Shown: positions 9,079 through 19,145 of the stretch, piece after piece
Numbering within the stretch: the first letter of the stretch is position 1
Layout of the letters: every line of letters begins with the position of its first letter
Source: Bifidobacterium miconis
Lineage (GTDB): Bacteria > Actinomycetota > Actinomycetes > Actinomycetales > Bifidobacteriaceae
Assembly: GCF_019331735.1 (NCBI RefSeq)
Contig: NZ_JAHBBH010000003.1
Coordinates: 1-64,000 of the forward strand
Direction of reading: 5' to 3'
DNA length: 64,000 nucleotides
Position numbers and translations under genes: made by a program
Notes under the pieces: model-generated
Told to the model about the DNA's origin: nothing
What the model saw: only the letters and a program-made list of their open reading frames with translations
Databases searched by the model: none

Positions 9079-10386
9079 TCAGCCGCGCACCTGGCCGGTG
9101 CCGTAGCCGATCCATTTCGTCGTGGTCATTTCGCGCAGGCCCATCGGTCCGCGCGCGTGCATCTTCTGCGTGGAGATGCCGAGCTCCGCGCCGAAGCCGA
9201 ACACGCCGCCGTCGGTGAATCGCGTGGAGGCGTTCACCATCACCACGGCCGAGTCGACGCGGCCCGTGAACTCCTCGACGGCCGAATAGTCCTCGGCGAC
9301 GATCGATTCGGTGTGGCCGGTGGAATGCGCGTTGATGTGCTCGATCGCCTCGTCGAGCGAGTCGACGACCTTGACGCCCATGGTCAGTGCAAGGTACTCG
9401 GTGTCCCAGTCCTCGTCGGTCGCGGCGAGCAGGTTCACGCCGTCGATGCCGGCCTTGTCGATGATGCCGTACGCGTCGTCGTCGGCGTGCAGTTCGACGT
9501 TCGCCTCGGCGAGCGCTCGTGCGATGGCCGGCAGGAACCGCGCGGCCACATCGCGGTGGACGAGCAGCTTTTCGGCCGCGTTGCACACGCCGACGCGCTG
9601 CGTCTTCGCGTTGATGATGATCGGAATCGCCTTGTCGAGGTCGCCGGACCGGTCGACGTAGATGTGCACGTTGCCGGCGCCGGTTTCGATGACCGGCACC
9701 TTGGAGTTGCGCACGACGGCCTGGATGAGCCCCGCTCCCCCGCGCGGCACGAGCACGTCGATGTGGCCGCGGGCCTCCATCATGGCGGTGGCGCCGTCGC
9801 GGCCGTATTCGTCGACCGTGTCGACGAGCGCCGGGTCGAAGCCGTGTTCGACAAGCGTGTCGCGGATGATCGCGAGCGTCGCCGCGTTGGTGCGTTCGGC
9901 CGCGTGCCCGCCGCGCAGGATCGCCGCGTTGCCCGATTTGAGGCACAGCGACGCGACGTCGACGGTGACGTTCGGGCGCGCCTCGTAGATCATGCCGATG
10001 ACGCCAAGCGGGACGCGCGTCTGCTGCAGACGCAGCCCGTTGGGCAGATTGTAGCCGCGCACGATTTCGCCGATCGGGTCGGGCAGCGTGGCGACGTGGC
10101 GCACGCCCTGCGCCGCGGCGGCCACGCGCGGCACGTCGAACAGCAGCCGGTCGAGCTTGCCGGCGTCCATGCCGGCGTCGCGCGATGCGATCATGTCGAG
10201 TTCGTTGGCGCCGGCGATCTCGTCGGCGCGAGCGTCAAGCGCGTCGGCGATCGCATTCAGCAGTTCGTTCTTCGCCTCGGCGTTCGCGCGCGCCAGCGTC
10301 TTCTGCGCGCGGGCCGCCGCATCGGCCTTCGCGCATACCGCGTCGAACACGGCCGCGGACACGCGGGCCTCTTCACCATTCGTCAT
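9079..10386 (-). CDS. proA: Glutamate-5-semialdehyde dehydrogenase (gamma-glutamyl phosphate reductase) ProA
   Basis: A 435-aa enzyme reducing gamma-glutamyl phosphate to the semialdehyde with NADPH, the second step of proline synthesis. It has the aldehyde-dehydrogenase fold: '[36 protein letters not shown]' at the cofactor site, the catalytic Cys in '[17 protein letters not shown]', and the C-terminal '[14 protein letters not shown]'. The N-terminus is about 15 residues longer than in E. coli. The ATG at 10386 has an AAGGTGGG ribosome-binding site. A terminator separates it from glyA. Confidence 0.95.
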   Translation of the reverse strand: MTNGEEARVSAAVFDAVCAKADAAARAQKTLARANAEAKNELLNAIADALDARADEIAGANELDMIASRDAGMDAGKLDRLLFDVPRVAAAAQGVRHVATLPDPIGEIVRGYNLPNGLRLQQTRVPLGVIGMIYEARPNVTVDVASLCLKSGNAAILRGGHAAERTNAATLAIIRDTLVEHGFDPALVDTVDEYGRDGATAMMEARGHIDVLVPRGGAGLIQAVVRNSKVPVIETGAGNVHIYVDRSGDLDKAIPIIINAKTQRVGVCNAAEKLLVHRDVAARFLPAIARALAEANVELHADDDAYGIIDKAGIDGVNLLAATDEDWDTEYLALTMGVKVVDSLDEAIEHINAHSTGHTESIVAEDYSAVEEFTGRVDSAVVMVNASTRFTDGGVFGFGAELGISTQKMHARGPMGLREMTTTKWIGYGTGQVRG

Positions 10387-10441
10387 ACCCACCCACCTTA
10401 GCGCATCCGGCGCGCAAACCCGGCATGCAAACCAAAAACAG

Positions 10442-10471
10442 CAAGGCTCCCCCGTATCCAGGGGAGCCTTG
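10442..10471 (-). terminator. Rho-independent terminator after glyA
   Basis: Perfect 11-bp stem CAAGGCTCCCC / GGGGAGCCTTG with an 8-nt loop; the minus strand continues with CTGTTTTTGG. Confidence 0.85.
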
Positions 10472-10529
10472 AACACTACGTGAGCGTCACGCCGCCGACG
10501 ACGACGTACGAACGCGTCGGGAACCCGGA

Positions 10530-11837
10530 TCAGTGGACCTGATCGAGGCCCGGGTAGAGCGGGAAGTCCTCGACGAGCTTGTCGACGCGGGCCTTGAGCG
10601 CGTCCACGTCGGCGGACGGACCGGCGGCGAGCGCGGTGCCGATGATGTCGGCGACCTCCTCGTATTCCTTCGGTCCGAAGCCGCGGGTGGCGAGCGCGCT
10701 GGTGCCGATGCGCAGGCCGGAGGCGACCGATGCCGGGCGCGGGTCGAACGGCACGGTGTTGCGGTTGATGGTGATGCCGCAGGCGGCGAGGAGGTCCTCG
10801 CCCTGCTTGCCGTCCATCTCGGAATTGCGCAGGTCGACCATTACCAGGTGCACGTCGGTGCCGCCGGTGAGCACGGAGATGCCGTTGGCCTTCACGTCGT
10901 CGGCGGTCAGGCGCTCGGCGAGGATCTTCGCGCCGTCGAGGGTGCGCTGCATGCGGTCCTTGAACGCCTGCGTGCCGGCGACCTTGAAGCTGACGGCCTT
11001 GCCGGCGATGACGTGCATGAGCGGGCCGCCCTGCTGGCCCGGGAAGACGGCGGAGTTGAGCTTCTTGGCGTACTCCTCCTTGGCGAGGATGAAGCCGGAG
11101 CGCGGGCCGCCGAGGGTCTTGTGCGCGGTGGAGGAGACGACGTCGGCGTACGGGACCGGGCTCGGGTGCAGGCCGGCGGCGACGAGGCCGGCGAAGTGGG
11201 CCATGTCGACCCAGAACTTGGCGCCGACCTCGTCGGCGATCTCCTTCATGGCCTTGAAGTCCTCGATGCGCGGGTAGGCGGACCAGCCGCCGATGATCAT
11301 GGCCGGGTGCACTTCGAGCGCGCGCTGGCGGATGATCTCCGGGTCGATGCGGAACGTCTCCGGGTTCACGCCGTACGCTTCGGCGTGGTAGAAGCGGCCG
11401 GAGAAGTTGATCTTCATGCCGTGGGTGAGGTGGCCGCCGTGGTCGAGCGCGAGGCCGAGGACGGTGTCGCCGGGCTTGACGAGCGCCTGATAGACGGCGG
11501 CGTTGGCCTGCGCGCCGGAGTGCGGCTGCACGTTCGCGTATTCGGCGCCGAAGAGTTCCTTGGCGCGGTTGCGGGCGATGGTCTCGAGCTTGTCGACCTG
11601 TTCGCAGCCGCCGTAGTAGCGGCGCCCCGGGTAGCCTTCGGCGTACTTGTTGGTGAGCACGGAGCCCTGCGCCTGCAGGACGGCGCGCGGCACGAAGTTT
11701 TCGGACGCGATCATCTCGAGGCCGTCCTGCTGGCGGTGCAGCTCGGCGGTCAGGATGTCGGCGACCTCCGGATCGGTTTCGGCGATCGGCGAGTTGAAGG
11801 CGTCGGTGGGGGTTTGTGCAAGCGGCGAGGCAGTCAT
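10530..11837 (-). CDS. glyA: Serine hydroxymethyltransferase GlyA
   Basis: A 435-aa PLP enzyme interconverting serine and glycine with transfer of a one-carbon unit to tetrahydrofolate. Clear motifs are '[36 protein letters not shown]' near the N-terminus, the PLP lysine in '[15 protein letters not shown]', and '[16 protein letters not shown]' near the C-terminus. Length is typical. The ATG at 11837 has AGGAG upstream. It diverges from thrC across a 195-bp promoter region. Confidence 0.97.
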   Translation of the reverse strand: MTASPLAQTPTDAFNSPIAETDPEVADILTAELHRQQDGLEMIASENFVPRAVLQAQGSVLTNKYAEGYPGRRYYGGCEQVDKLETIARNRAKELFGAEYANVQPHSGAQANAAVYQALVKPGDTVLGLALDHGGHLTHGMKINFSGRFYHAEAYGVNPETFRIDPEIIRQRALEVHPAMIIGGWSAYPRIEDFKAMKEIADEVGAKFWVDMAHFAGLVAAGLHPSPVPYADVVSSTAHKTLGGPRSGFILAKEEYAKKLNSAVFPGQQGGPLMHVIAGKAVSFKVAGTQAFKDRMQRTLDGAKILAERLTADDVKANGISVLTGGTDVHLVMVDLRNSEMDGKQGEDLLAACGITINRNTVPFDPRPASVASGLRIGTSALATRGFGPKEYEEVADIIGTALAAGPSADVDALKARVDKLVEDFPLYPGLDQVH

Positions 11838-11985
11838 CTGCGCTCCTTTCAGCAATACCGATAATTCCGCGGTTGCGGTTGTGCAAAGTGTAGACCCGCG
11901 GCATGTTACGAACAGGTTCCGTCTCATGTTCGCGGATGTTTCCTCATCATCCGGAAACCGCCGCTCCCCTGCCCACCGCGGGCGA

Positions 11986-11991
11986 TAGACT
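11986..11991 (+). promoter_or_regulatory. Candidate -10 element for thrC
   Basis: TAGACT lies 41 bases before the thrC ATG. The same hexamer stands before nadK and glnA in this window. No good -35 is visible. Confidence 0.35.
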
Positions 11992-12032
11992 GGATCGGTA
12001 TCGTCGTTATTCGTCTTACGCGAAGGGTTTCC

Positions 12033-13520
12033 ATGACCACGTTCCATTCCACGCGTTCCACCACCGACTCGCTGACCTCCAAGGAGGCCATCCGCAAGGG
12101 CATCGCCGACGACGGCGGCCTGTTCGTCACCGATTCGCTCGGCGAGACCAAGGTCGACGTCGCGAATCTCGCCGGCCGCCCGTATCAGGCGATCGCGTAC
12201 GACGTGCTGCACGCGCTGCTGCCGGACTTCGGCGAGGACGAACTCAAGGCGTGCATCGCCGAGGCGTACGGCGCGCAGTGGTCGGACGAGCGCATCACGC
12301 CGCTCAAGCCCGTCGGCGACGACTACATCCTCGAACTGTTCAACGGCCCGACCTCCGCGTTCAAGGACGTCGCGCTGCAGATCCTGCCGCGCTTCATGGC
12401 GCGCACCACGCCGGCCGGCGGCGACGCGGACGAGAAGATCATGATCCTCACCGCCACGTCCGGCGACACGGGCAAGGCCGCGCTGGCCGGCTTCGCGGAC
12501 GCGCCGGGCACGGCGATCACCGTCTTCTACCCGGAGGGCAAGGTCAGCCAGGTGCAGGAACTGCAGATGACCACACAGACCGGCTCGAACGTGAACGTCG
12601 CCGCGGTCGAAGGCAACTTCGACGACGCGCAGTCCGCGGTCAAGCGCATCTTCGGCGACCGCGAACTGGCCGAGCGCCTCGCCGCCGACTCGCACGTCGT
12701 GCTCTCCAGCGCGAACTCGATCAACGTGGGCCGCCTCGTGCCGCAGGTCGTCTACTATTTCTCCGCGTACGCGCAGCTGCTCGAGCAGCAGGTCATCAAC
12801 GTGGGCGACGAGGTCGAGTTCGTCGTGCCGACCGGCAACTTCGGCGACATCCTCGCCGGCTACTACGCGAAGCGCCTCGGCCTACCGGTCAAGCATCTGG
12901 TCGTGGCGTCCGACAAGAACAACGTGCTGTTCGACTTCCTCACCTCCGGCACGTACAACCGCCAGCGCCCGTTCTTCCAGACGATCTCCCCGTCGATGGA
13001 CATCCTCGTCTCGTCGAACCTCGAGCGCATGCTCTACTACTTCACCGACGGCGACACGCGCCTGATCTCCATGCTCATGAACGATCTCAAGCAGTGGGGC
13101 GCGTACGAGATCCCGGACGACGTGCTCGCGAAGATCCGTCACCTGTTCGGCTGCGGCTGGGCGGACGAGGATCAGGTGCGCGCGATGATCGCCGACTGCT
13201 GGACGAAGCACCATTACGTGATCGACCCGCACACCGCGTGCGCGTACTACGTGGCGCAGCAGATGCCGCGCGATCCGTTCACCCCGCGCGTGATCCTCGC
13301 GACCGCAAGCCCGTACAAGTTCCCGCGCGTGGTCAACGAATCGCTCGGCTTCGACGCGACCGGCACCGACTTCGAGTGCATGGACGTGCTCGCGCGCGAG
13401 ACCGGCACCACGGCTCCGGCCGCGCTGCGCGGCCTCGAGCACGCCGCCGTGCGCTTCAAGACGGTCGTGCCGATCGACGGCATGGAATCCTTCGTGGAGT
13501 CCGCCGCCAAGGCGCTGTGA
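12033..13520 (+). CDS. thrC: Threonine synthase ThrC
   Basis: A 495-aa PLP enzyme converting O-phosphohomoserine to threonine. Motifs: N-terminal '[18 protein letters not shown]', the PLP lysine in '[16 protein letters not shown]', the phosphate-binding '[16 protein letters not shown]', and '[19 protein letters not shown]'. The length matches the long threonine synthase class. An AAGGG lies just before the ATG at 12033. It is alone on the plus strand and ends at a long stem-loop shared with the converging HAD gene. Confidence 0.97.
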   Translation: MTTFHSTRSTTDSLTSKEAIRKGIADDGGLFVTDSLGETKVDVANLAGRPYQAIAYDVLHALLPDFGEDELKACIAEAYGAQWSDERITPLKPVGDDYILELFNGPTSAFKDVALQILPRFMARTTPAGGDADEKIMILTATSGDTGKAALAGFADAPGTAITVFYPEGKVSQVQELQMTTQTGSNVNVAAVEGNFDDAQSAVKRIFGDRELAERLAADSHVVLSSANSINVGRLVPQVVYYFSAYAQLLEQQVINVGDEVEFVVPTGNFGDILAGYYAKRLGLPVKHLVVASDKNNVLFDFLTSGTYNRQRPFFQTISPSMDILVSSNLERMLYYFTDGDTRLISMLMNDLKQWGAYEIPDDVLAKIRHLFGCGWADEDQVRAMIADCWTKHHYVIDPHTACAYYVAQQMPRDPFTPRVILATASPYKFPRVVNESLGFDATGTDFECMDVLARETGTTAPAALRGLEHAAVRFKTVVPIDGMESFVESAAKAL

Positions 13521-13555
13521 TCATCAATTCTCTGACTTCATAGCCAACTGTTACC

Positions 13556-13607
13556 GGGGCTTCTCCCGGCCATGATCATCATGGTCATTCAGGCCGGGAG
13601 AAGCCCC
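13556..13607. terminator. Bidirectional stem-loop between thrC and the HAD gene
   Basis: A 16-bp perfect stem GGGGCTTCTCCCGGCC / GGCCGGGAGAAGCCCC with a 20-nt loop that is itself partly palindromic (ATGATCATCAT). It stands between two converging genes and can serve both. Confidence 0.8.
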
Positions 13608-13678
13608 TTCGCATGTCGCCCGCATGCGATCCCGGGCATAGTCGCGCCACCCTGTCGGGCACATGAACCGACGTCACG

Positions 13679-14341
13679 TCACAGGGTCTGCGGCGCGTCG
13701 GCGAAGTCGAAGAGGACGCCGTCGGCGGCGTCGCAGATGGTGGGCCAGTCGGCGTCGGAGGAGTCGTCGTGCATGGCCCAGACCGTCATGCCGATGGACT
13801 TGGCGGTCTGCACGCCGACGAGCAGATCCTCGAAGACCGTGCAGTCGGCGGGAGCGACGCCGAGCCGGGAGGCGGCGAGCAGGTAGACGTCGGGCTGGTC
13901 CTTGCCGGCGTCGCCCGCGTCGTCGACGCTGACGACCGTGTCGAAGAAGCCGCGGATGCCGACGTGCTCCATCGCCGGTTCGCGCAGGGCAGGCGGCAGG
14001 GAGGTCGCCACGGCGAGCTTCGCGCCGGACTTCTTGAGATGGCGAAGGTACTCCACGGCGTGCGGCTTGGCCTCGACCACGGTGGCGTAGGCGACGCGGG
14101 CCATTTCGTCCCATTCGTCCATGAGCTGTTCGGGCGTGTCCGGCAGGCCGAACCGGGCGATCGTGTATTCGGCGATCTGCCGGAACTGCATGGACGCGAC
14201 CTTAGCCATGTAGTCGTCGGGCACCGCGATGCCGCGACGGCCGAGGAAGTCGATGTCGACCTGATCCCACACGCCCATCGAATCGAGCAGTGTGCCGTCG
14301 AGGTCGAAGATAGCGGCCTTGCCGGTGTTGTCTATGGTCAT
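13679..14341 (-). CDS. HAD-superfamily phosphatase (beta-phosphoglucomutase/phosphatase type)
   Basis: A 220-aa HAD subfamily IA hydrolase. Motif I is FDLDGTLLDSMG near residue 12 with nucleophile and acid Asp two residues apart. The cap helices follow; motif II is in 'LAVATSLPPALRE' (Thr/Ser), motif III the Lys in 'GKDQPDVYLLAASRLG', and motif IV the acidic 'CTVFEDLLVGVQTAKSIGM'. Enzymes of this group dephosphorylate sugars or other small molecules; the substrate is not predictable. AGGGAGA precedes the ATG at 14341. It lies downstream of recN with a 111-bp gap. Confidence 0.88.
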   Translation of the reverse strand: MTIDNTGKAAIFDLDGTLLDSMGVWDQVDIDFLGRRGIAVPDDYMAKVASMQFRQIAEYTIARFGLPDTPEQLMDEWDEMARVAYATVVEAKPHAVEYLRHLKKSGAKLAVATSLPPALREPAMEHVGIRGFFDTVVSVDDAGDAGKDQPDVYLLAASRLGVAPADCTVFEDLLVGVQTAKSIGMTVWAMHDDSSDADWPTICDAADGVLFDFADAPQTL

Positions 14342-14452
14342 GCGATGTCTCCCTTGAGTGCGGTTGCCGCGGCTGCCGATGATGGCCCCGATGCGGTCCG
14401 GCGGCGGTATGGCGAACGACGTTGGAACGGGATGGGCTGGGGCGTGGCCCGG

Positions 14453-16294
14453 CTACGCGACGAGATCGGCCGCATCGCCCAGTCGCGACGAGCTGAGCAG
14501 TTCGCGCGCGTGGTCGAGCGACGCTTCGGATTCGGAACCGGAGAGCATGCGCGCGATTTCGCGCACACGCCCGTCGCCCTGCACCGCGGCGACGGTGGTG
14601 ACGACGCCGACCGCGTCGTCGTCGGCGTCCGGCGGCTCCTTGGTGACGACGAACTGCGCGTCGGCCCAGCTGGCGACCTGCGCCAAGTGGGTGACGACGA
14701 TGACCTGCGCGGTGCGCGCGAGCCGGGCGAGCCGCCGGCCGAGTTCGACGGCGGTTTTGCCGCCCACGCCGGCGTCGACCTCGTCGAAGATGAACGTCAT
14801 GGGCGCCTCGCTGCCGGCGTGCCGATCGGCGGCTGACAGCTCCATGGCGAGCATGAGTCGGCTCAGCTCGCCGCCGGACGCGCTTTTGCCCATCGGCAGT
14901 TCGGGAGCGCCCTCGTAGGGCGTGAACAGGAACGCGATGTCGTCGCGCCCGTTCGCGTCGAGCGGCCAGGTCGGCGTCTTGCCTTTGCCGACGCCGTTGC
15001 CGCCGTCCGCACCGCGGCGGGTGACGCGGATGTTCAGCGCCGCCCCGTCCATCGCCAGCGACGAGAGTTCTCCGGTCACCGTAGCGGCCAAGGAGCGGGC
15101 CGCGGCTTCACGCGCCTCGCTCAGCGCGTCGGCGGCGGCCATCGCGTCGGAGAATAGCCGTTCCCGTTCGGCCTTGAGCTCGGCCACCTTCTCCGGCGAG
15201 GCGTCAAGGTCCTCCACGTCGAACACGGCCTTGTCGCGCCATGCGATCACGTCGGCCAGGGTCGGCCCCCAGCGCCGGGTCAGTTCGCCGAGTTCGTGGA
15301 TGCGCGCGTTGATCTCGTCGAGGTCGTCGACGTTGTCCTCCACGTCGAGTTCACGCGCCAGCGAGTAGACGATGTCGGACAGGTCGGCGTTGACTGATTC
15401 AAGACGGTCGGCGAGCTCGTTGAAGTCGCCGTCGGCGCGGATCGACCGCAGCGCCTGGACGGCGTGGTTTATGAGCTCGGACGCGCTTGCCTCGTCGGCG
15501 TCTGCGCTCACCTGCGACGCGTCGAGTGCGGCGAGCGCGCCGGACACGCCCTGCGCGATGTCGGCGGCGTTTTCGATGCGGGATCGTTTCGCCTTGAGCT
15601 CCTCGTCCTCCCCCGGCTGCGGGTCGGCGCGGTTGATGCGTTCGATGGATTCGCGCAGATAGTCAGCCTGCTGGCGGGCGGACGCCTCCTGATGCTCCAT
15701 GCGTTCGAGCCGTTCGTCGATCGCGCACAGCGCATCCCACGCGGTCCGGTAGGTGGCGAGCTCGCGTTCGTCGCCGGCGACCATGTCGAGGAATTCGCGC
15801 TGGCGTGCGGGCGAGGCGATGCGCAGCTGGTCGGCCTGCCCGTGGATGGTGACCAGTTCGCCGGCCAGATCGCCGAGCAACGCGCGCGGCACGGATCGTC
15901 CGTTGACAACGGCTCGCGATCGGCCGGAGACCGGCACGGTGCGGGAGAGGAACAGTTCGCCGTCCTGCGGGGCGACGCCGGCATCGCGTGCGATGCACAC
16001 AACGGCTGGTTCCACGGCATCGCGCGTCGCCGCCGAGCTGTCGCCGGCTGCGTCACTATCCGGATCAGCCGCAGCGTCGCCGCCGACCGCGAACACGCCC
16101 TGTGTCCACGATTCCTTCGCACCCGCGGACACGCGGCCCGGATCAGCCGTACCGCCGGAAATCAGCTTGAGCGCGCTGAGCAGCATGGACTTGCCGGCGC
16201 CGGTTTCGCCGGTGATCGCCGTCATGCCGGCGGCCGGCGTGAGCAGCGCGTGCCGGATCGGGCCGAGGTCGCGGATCTCCAGTTCCTCAAGCAT
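14453..16294 (-). CDS. recN: DNA repair protein RecN
   Basis: A 613-aa SMC-like ATPase acting in recombinational repair of double-strand breaks. The Walker A motif GETGAGKS is at residues 29-36, a central coiled coil spans roughly residues 150-370, and the C-terminal half has the ABC signature 'SASGGELSRLMLAMEL', Walker B 'MTFIFDEVDAGVGG' and the switch region 'QVIVVTHLAQVASWAD'. A stretch near residues 65-90 is Asp/Ala-rich and looks like a lineage-specific insertion. The ATG at 16294 overlaps the nadK TGA by one base (TGATG), so the pair is translationally coupled and shares the LexA-controlled promoter at 17360-17397. Confidence 0.96.
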   Translation of the reverse strand: MLEELEIRDLGPIRHALLTPAAGMTAITGETGAGKSMLLSALKLISGGTADPGRVSAGAKESWTQGVFAVGGDAAADPDSDAAGDSSAATRDAVEPAVVCIARDAGVAPQDGELFLSRTVPVSGRSRAVVNGRSVPRALLGDLAGELVTIHGQADQLRIASPARQREFLDMVAGDERELATYRTAWDALCAIDERLERMEHQEASARQQADYLRESIERINRADPQPGEDEELKAKRSRIENAADIAQGVSGALAALDASQVSADADEASASELINHAVQALRSIRADGDFNELADRLESVNADLSDIVYSLARELDVEDNVDDLDEINARIHELGELTRRWGPTLADVIAWRDKAVFDVEDLDASPEKVAELKAERERLFSDAMAAADALSEAREAAARSLAATVTGELSSLAMDGAALNIRVTRRGADGGNGVGKGKTPTWPLDANGRDDIAFLFTPYEGAPELPMGKSASGGELSRLMLAMELSAADRHAGSEAPMTFIFDEVDAGVGGKTAVELGRRLARLARTAQVIVVTHLAQVASWADAQFVVTKEPPDADDDAVGVVTTVAAVQGDGRVREIARMLSGSESEASLDHARELLSSSRLGDAADLVA

Positions 16295-17322
16295 CAGCGG
16301 GCATCCCCGTTCCCGCTGGCCGAGCCAGCTGCATCTGTCGCGTTGGACGCGACGCCGCCAGCCGCACGTTCGGAAAGCGTTTCGCCGACGCCTTCGGGGA
16401 ACACGTGCCCGTGCCGCACGGCCGCGGCCCCGGCCGCTCCCCCGCGTGCCTGCTCTCGCCAGCCGACCACCGGCAGGTCGAACTTGGTGACGAGACGGTT
16501 GGTGAACGGCGCGCCGGACAGTCGGGCGAGCCGCAGCGTGTCTTTCGACTGGCGCACCTCGACGCGCGTGCCCTTCGGCAGGGCGCGCTGGCGGCGGCCG
16601 TCGCAGCAGATCCAGCCGTCGGACGTCGAGTCGTCGAGGATGTCCATGGCGAACGTGGACCCGGCGCCGATGATGAGCGGGCGGGCGAACAGCGCGTGCG
16701 CGGCGAGCGGCACGAGCTGCAGCGCTTTGACGTTCGGCCAGATGACCGGGCCGCCGGCGGAGAACGCGTAGGCGGTCGAGCCGGTGGGCGTGGAGACGAT
16801 CACACCGTCGCAGCCGAACGAGCTCATTTCCACGTCGTCCACGCGGATCGACAGTTCGACCATCTTGCCGCGGTCGGCACGTTCGAGCGTGATGTCGTTG
16901 AGCGCCCAGTCCTCCAGCGGCGCGGAAGCGCCCGGCAGCCACACGTCGACATGCGCGATCATGCGCTCGTCGATCGAATAGTCGTGTTCGGCGACGCGCC
17001 GGATCGCCTCGCTCATCTGGAAGCTCTCGAATTCGGCGAGGAAACCGACGTGGCCGAGGTTGACGCCCAGAATCGGCACGCTGGTGCAGTGCACGAGCTC
17101 GGCGGCGCGCAGGATCGTGCCGTCGCCGCCCAGCACCACGACGATCTCCGTGTCGTCGCGCACCACCGGCGGCCGCGACCCGAACTCCGGCGCCTCCGTG
17201 TTGTCGATGATGGACACCTCGAACCCAGCCTGCCGCAGCTGCTCCACGGCCTCGGACACCACCGTGCCGCTCTCGCGCAGGCGCGTGTGCGTCACCACCA
17301 CCGCATGTCGAACGCCGGCCAT
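16294..17322 (-). CDS. nadK: NAD kinase
   Basis: A 342-aa enzyme phosphorylating NAD to NADP. The GGDGT motif is at about 65-69 within 'IVVVLGGDGTILRAAE', followed by 'GVNLGHVGFLAEFE' and the second conserved block 'GVIVSTPTGSTAYAFSAGGP'. The C-terminal 45 residues beyond the catalytic domain are low-complexity (Gly/Ala-rich). The ATG at 17322 is preferred over a GTG two codons earlier, which lies too close to the AAGGGG. It is first in the nadK-recN pair. Confidence 0.95.
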   Translation of the reverse strand: MAGVRHAVVVTHTRLRESGTVVSEAVEQLRQAGFEVSIIDNTEAPEFGSRPPVVRDDTEIVVVLGGDGTILRAAELVHCTSVPILGVNLGHVGFLAEFESFQMSEAIRRVAEHDYSIDERMIAHVDVWLPGASAPLEDWALNDITLERADRGKMVELSIRVDDVEMSSFGCDGVIVSTPTGSTAYAFSAGGPVIWPNVKALQLVPLAAHALFARPLIIGAGSTFAMDILDDSTSDGWICCDGRRQRALPKGTRVEVRQSKDTLRLARLSGAPFTNRLVTKFDLPVVGWREQARGGAAGAAAVRHGHVFPEGVGETLSERAAGGVASNATDAAGSASGNGDAR

Positions 17323-17359
17323 AGTCACCCCTTTGCAGAAGAACCGTCAACTGCCTTTC

Positions 17360-17397
17360 AGTCTAGCCGATCCGGCCGATTCTCGAACACATGTTCG
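17360..17397 (-). promoter_or_regulatory. nadK-recN promoter with overlapping LexA (SOS) box
   Basis: On the minus strand the -10 is TAGACT (17360-17365) and, 17 bp upstream, the -35 position (17383-17388) is GTTCGA. That hexamer lies inside CGAACATGTGTTCG (17384-17397), which matches the Gram-positive LexA consensus CGAACRNRYGTTCG. Binding would cover the -35, as expected for repression. recN is a known SOS gene in many bacteria. Confidence 0.75.
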
Positions 17398-17602
17398 CAT
17401 GTCGCGCGTCATATCAACGAAAAGCCCGCGGCCCCGCCATGAATCGCCCCGGGAATCGCCGCAGCGCATCATGCGTGCGAATTACAATGGACACTCGTAG
17501 TGGTGATATAGTCGTTCGGTTTGCATTACGGCATGCGCGACACGGCGCGCGTCACACGGCACGAACACGCGAAGGACGCGGAAAGGAAAGGGTGCGAGCA
17601 CG

Positions 17603-19066
17603 ATGGCGAACCCGGTCTTCGACGAATCCTCCGCCAACCGCGAGGCGTCGCGCGGCTACGCATGGTGGTTCTCGGGCGACACGTTCGAAAAGGCCGCCGC
17701 CGAGGAGCGCCGCGGCCACAGGCACACGTTCCGCCAGCACATGACCGCCCATCCCGGGCGCCTGACCATCATCTACTTCATGACGCTCGTCGTCCTGTCG
17801 GCGAGCGCGCTCATGCTGCCCCAGTCCACGCCGCGCGGCGAGACGACCACGTTCTCGACGGCCATGTTCACCGCCGTGTCCGCGCTGTCCACATGCGGCA
17901 TCTCCATCGTCAACTCGACGACGCACTGGACCACGTTCGGTCAGGCGGTGCTGCTCGTGTCCGTGCAGATGGGCGGCCTCGGCGTGATGACGTTCGCGTC
18001 GATGATCGCGCTCGCGGTGAACCACCACATGAAGGCCACGCAGCGCCTGCTCACCGCGAGCGAGCTGGGCACGACGAAGCTGTCCGAGATCAAGGGCGTG
18101 CTCACCGTGGTCGTCACCACCACGTTCGTCATCGAGATCATCACGTTTTTGGCGCTGTTTCCCGGCCTGTGGTCGGTCAACAGGGGGGACACGAGCAAAA
18201 CCGCGTGGGAGGCGCTGTTCTTCGCGGTCATGTCGTACAACAACGCCGGATTCACGCCGGACGGCGCGGGCCTGCACGTGAACAACTGGGCCGTGGGCAT
18301 GCCGATCATGATGTCGGCATTCTGCGGCACGCTCGGCTTCCCCGTGCTACTGAACCTCATGCGCTGCGCGCGCAAGCACGTGCCGCCGCGCCGCTGGAGC
18401 CTGCACACGAAGGTGACGCTGACGATGACGTTCCTGATCGTCGCGGCCTCGCTCGCATGGTTTTTGGCGGTCGAATGGGACAATCCGTTCCTGTTCAAGG
18501 ACGCGGACGTGGAGACGCGCCTGAGGCACGCGATGGTCGCGGCGGTGATGCCGCGCTCGTCCGGCTTCGACCTGTCGTGGATGCCGCAGGTGAGCGAGGC
18601 GACGAAGGTGTTCATGAGCACGGTCATGTTCATCGGCGGCGGCAGCACGTCCACGGCGGGCGGCATCCGTGTGACCACGTTCGCGGTGATCCTGCTCGTG
18701 TGCCGCGCGTCGTTCACCGGCCACAAGGACATCAACGCGTTCCGCCGCCGCATCCACACGAACGTCGCGATGACGGCGGTGAGCATCACCACGACGTGCC
18801 TGATGCTCGTGCTCGCCGCGTCGATGGCGCTGATGCTCGTCGCCGACGCGTCGTTCACGAACGCGCTGTTCGACGCGTGCTCGGCGTTCGGGCTGGGCGG
18901 CTACACGGTCGGCGTCGCGCGCGAGGACAATCCGGCCGCGCTGGCTATTCTGGCGATCACGATGATCGTGGGCCGGCTCGGGCCGATGACGATCGCGTAT
19001 TCGATCAGCCGGCCGCGCGCGCTCGAGGCGGTGCGCTATCCGACCGAACCGCTGGTCGTCGGCTGA
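17603..19066 (+). CDS. trkH: Trk/Ktr-type potassium uptake channel subunit TrkH
   Basis: A 487-aa membrane protein forming the K+ pore with four M1-P-M2 repeats. Selectivity-filter segments are seen at 'TAVSALSTCGISIVNS', 'VMSYNNAGFTPDG', 'AAVMPRSSGFDL' and 'DACSAFGLGGYTVGV'. The first 55 residues are hydrophilic. It works with the cytoplasmic gating subunit encoded 79 bp downstream. Codon 1 at 17603 follows a purine-rich stretch about 10 bases upstream. Confidence 0.93.
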   Translation: MANPVFDESSANREASRGYAWWFSGDTFEKAAAEERRGHRHTFRQHMTAHPGRLTIIYFMTLVVLSASALMLPQSTPRGETTTFSTAMFTAVSALSTCGISIVNSTTHWTTFGQAVLLVSVQMGGLGVMTFASMIALAVNHHMKATQRLLTASELGTTKLSEIKGVLTVVVTTTFVIEIITFLALFPGLWSVNRGDTSKTAWEALFFAVMSYNNAGFTPDGAGLHVNNWAVGMPIMMSAFCGTLGFPVLLNLMRCARKHVPPRRWSLHTKVTLTMTFLIVAASLAWFLAVEWDNPFLFKDADVETRLRHAMVAAVMPRSSGFDLSWMPQVSEATKVFMSTVMFIGGGSTSTAGGIRVTTFAVILLVCRASFTGHKDINAFRRRIHTNVAMTAVSITTTCLMLVLAASMALMLVADASFTNALFDACSAFGLGGYTVGVAREDNPAALAILAITMIVGRLGPMTIAYSISRPRALEAVRYPTEPLVVG

Positions 19067-19145
19067 CGGCGGATTCCGCGAGGCACACGCAAACCAACGA
19101 CAAAGCCGATACCACACAGACAACGCAGACAAGGCAGGAGACAGC

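Noticed and set aside
9079..11904. A 941-codon minus-strand frame spanning glyA and proA
   Set aside because: The first half is glyA read in the wrong frame; only the proA part is real. Each gene has its own start and a terminator lies between them.
11904..11935. Possible LexA box in the glyA-thrC intergenic region (CGAACAGGTTCCG)
   Set aside because: The half-sites are one base too close and the right half is not GTTCG; neither gene is an SOS gene.
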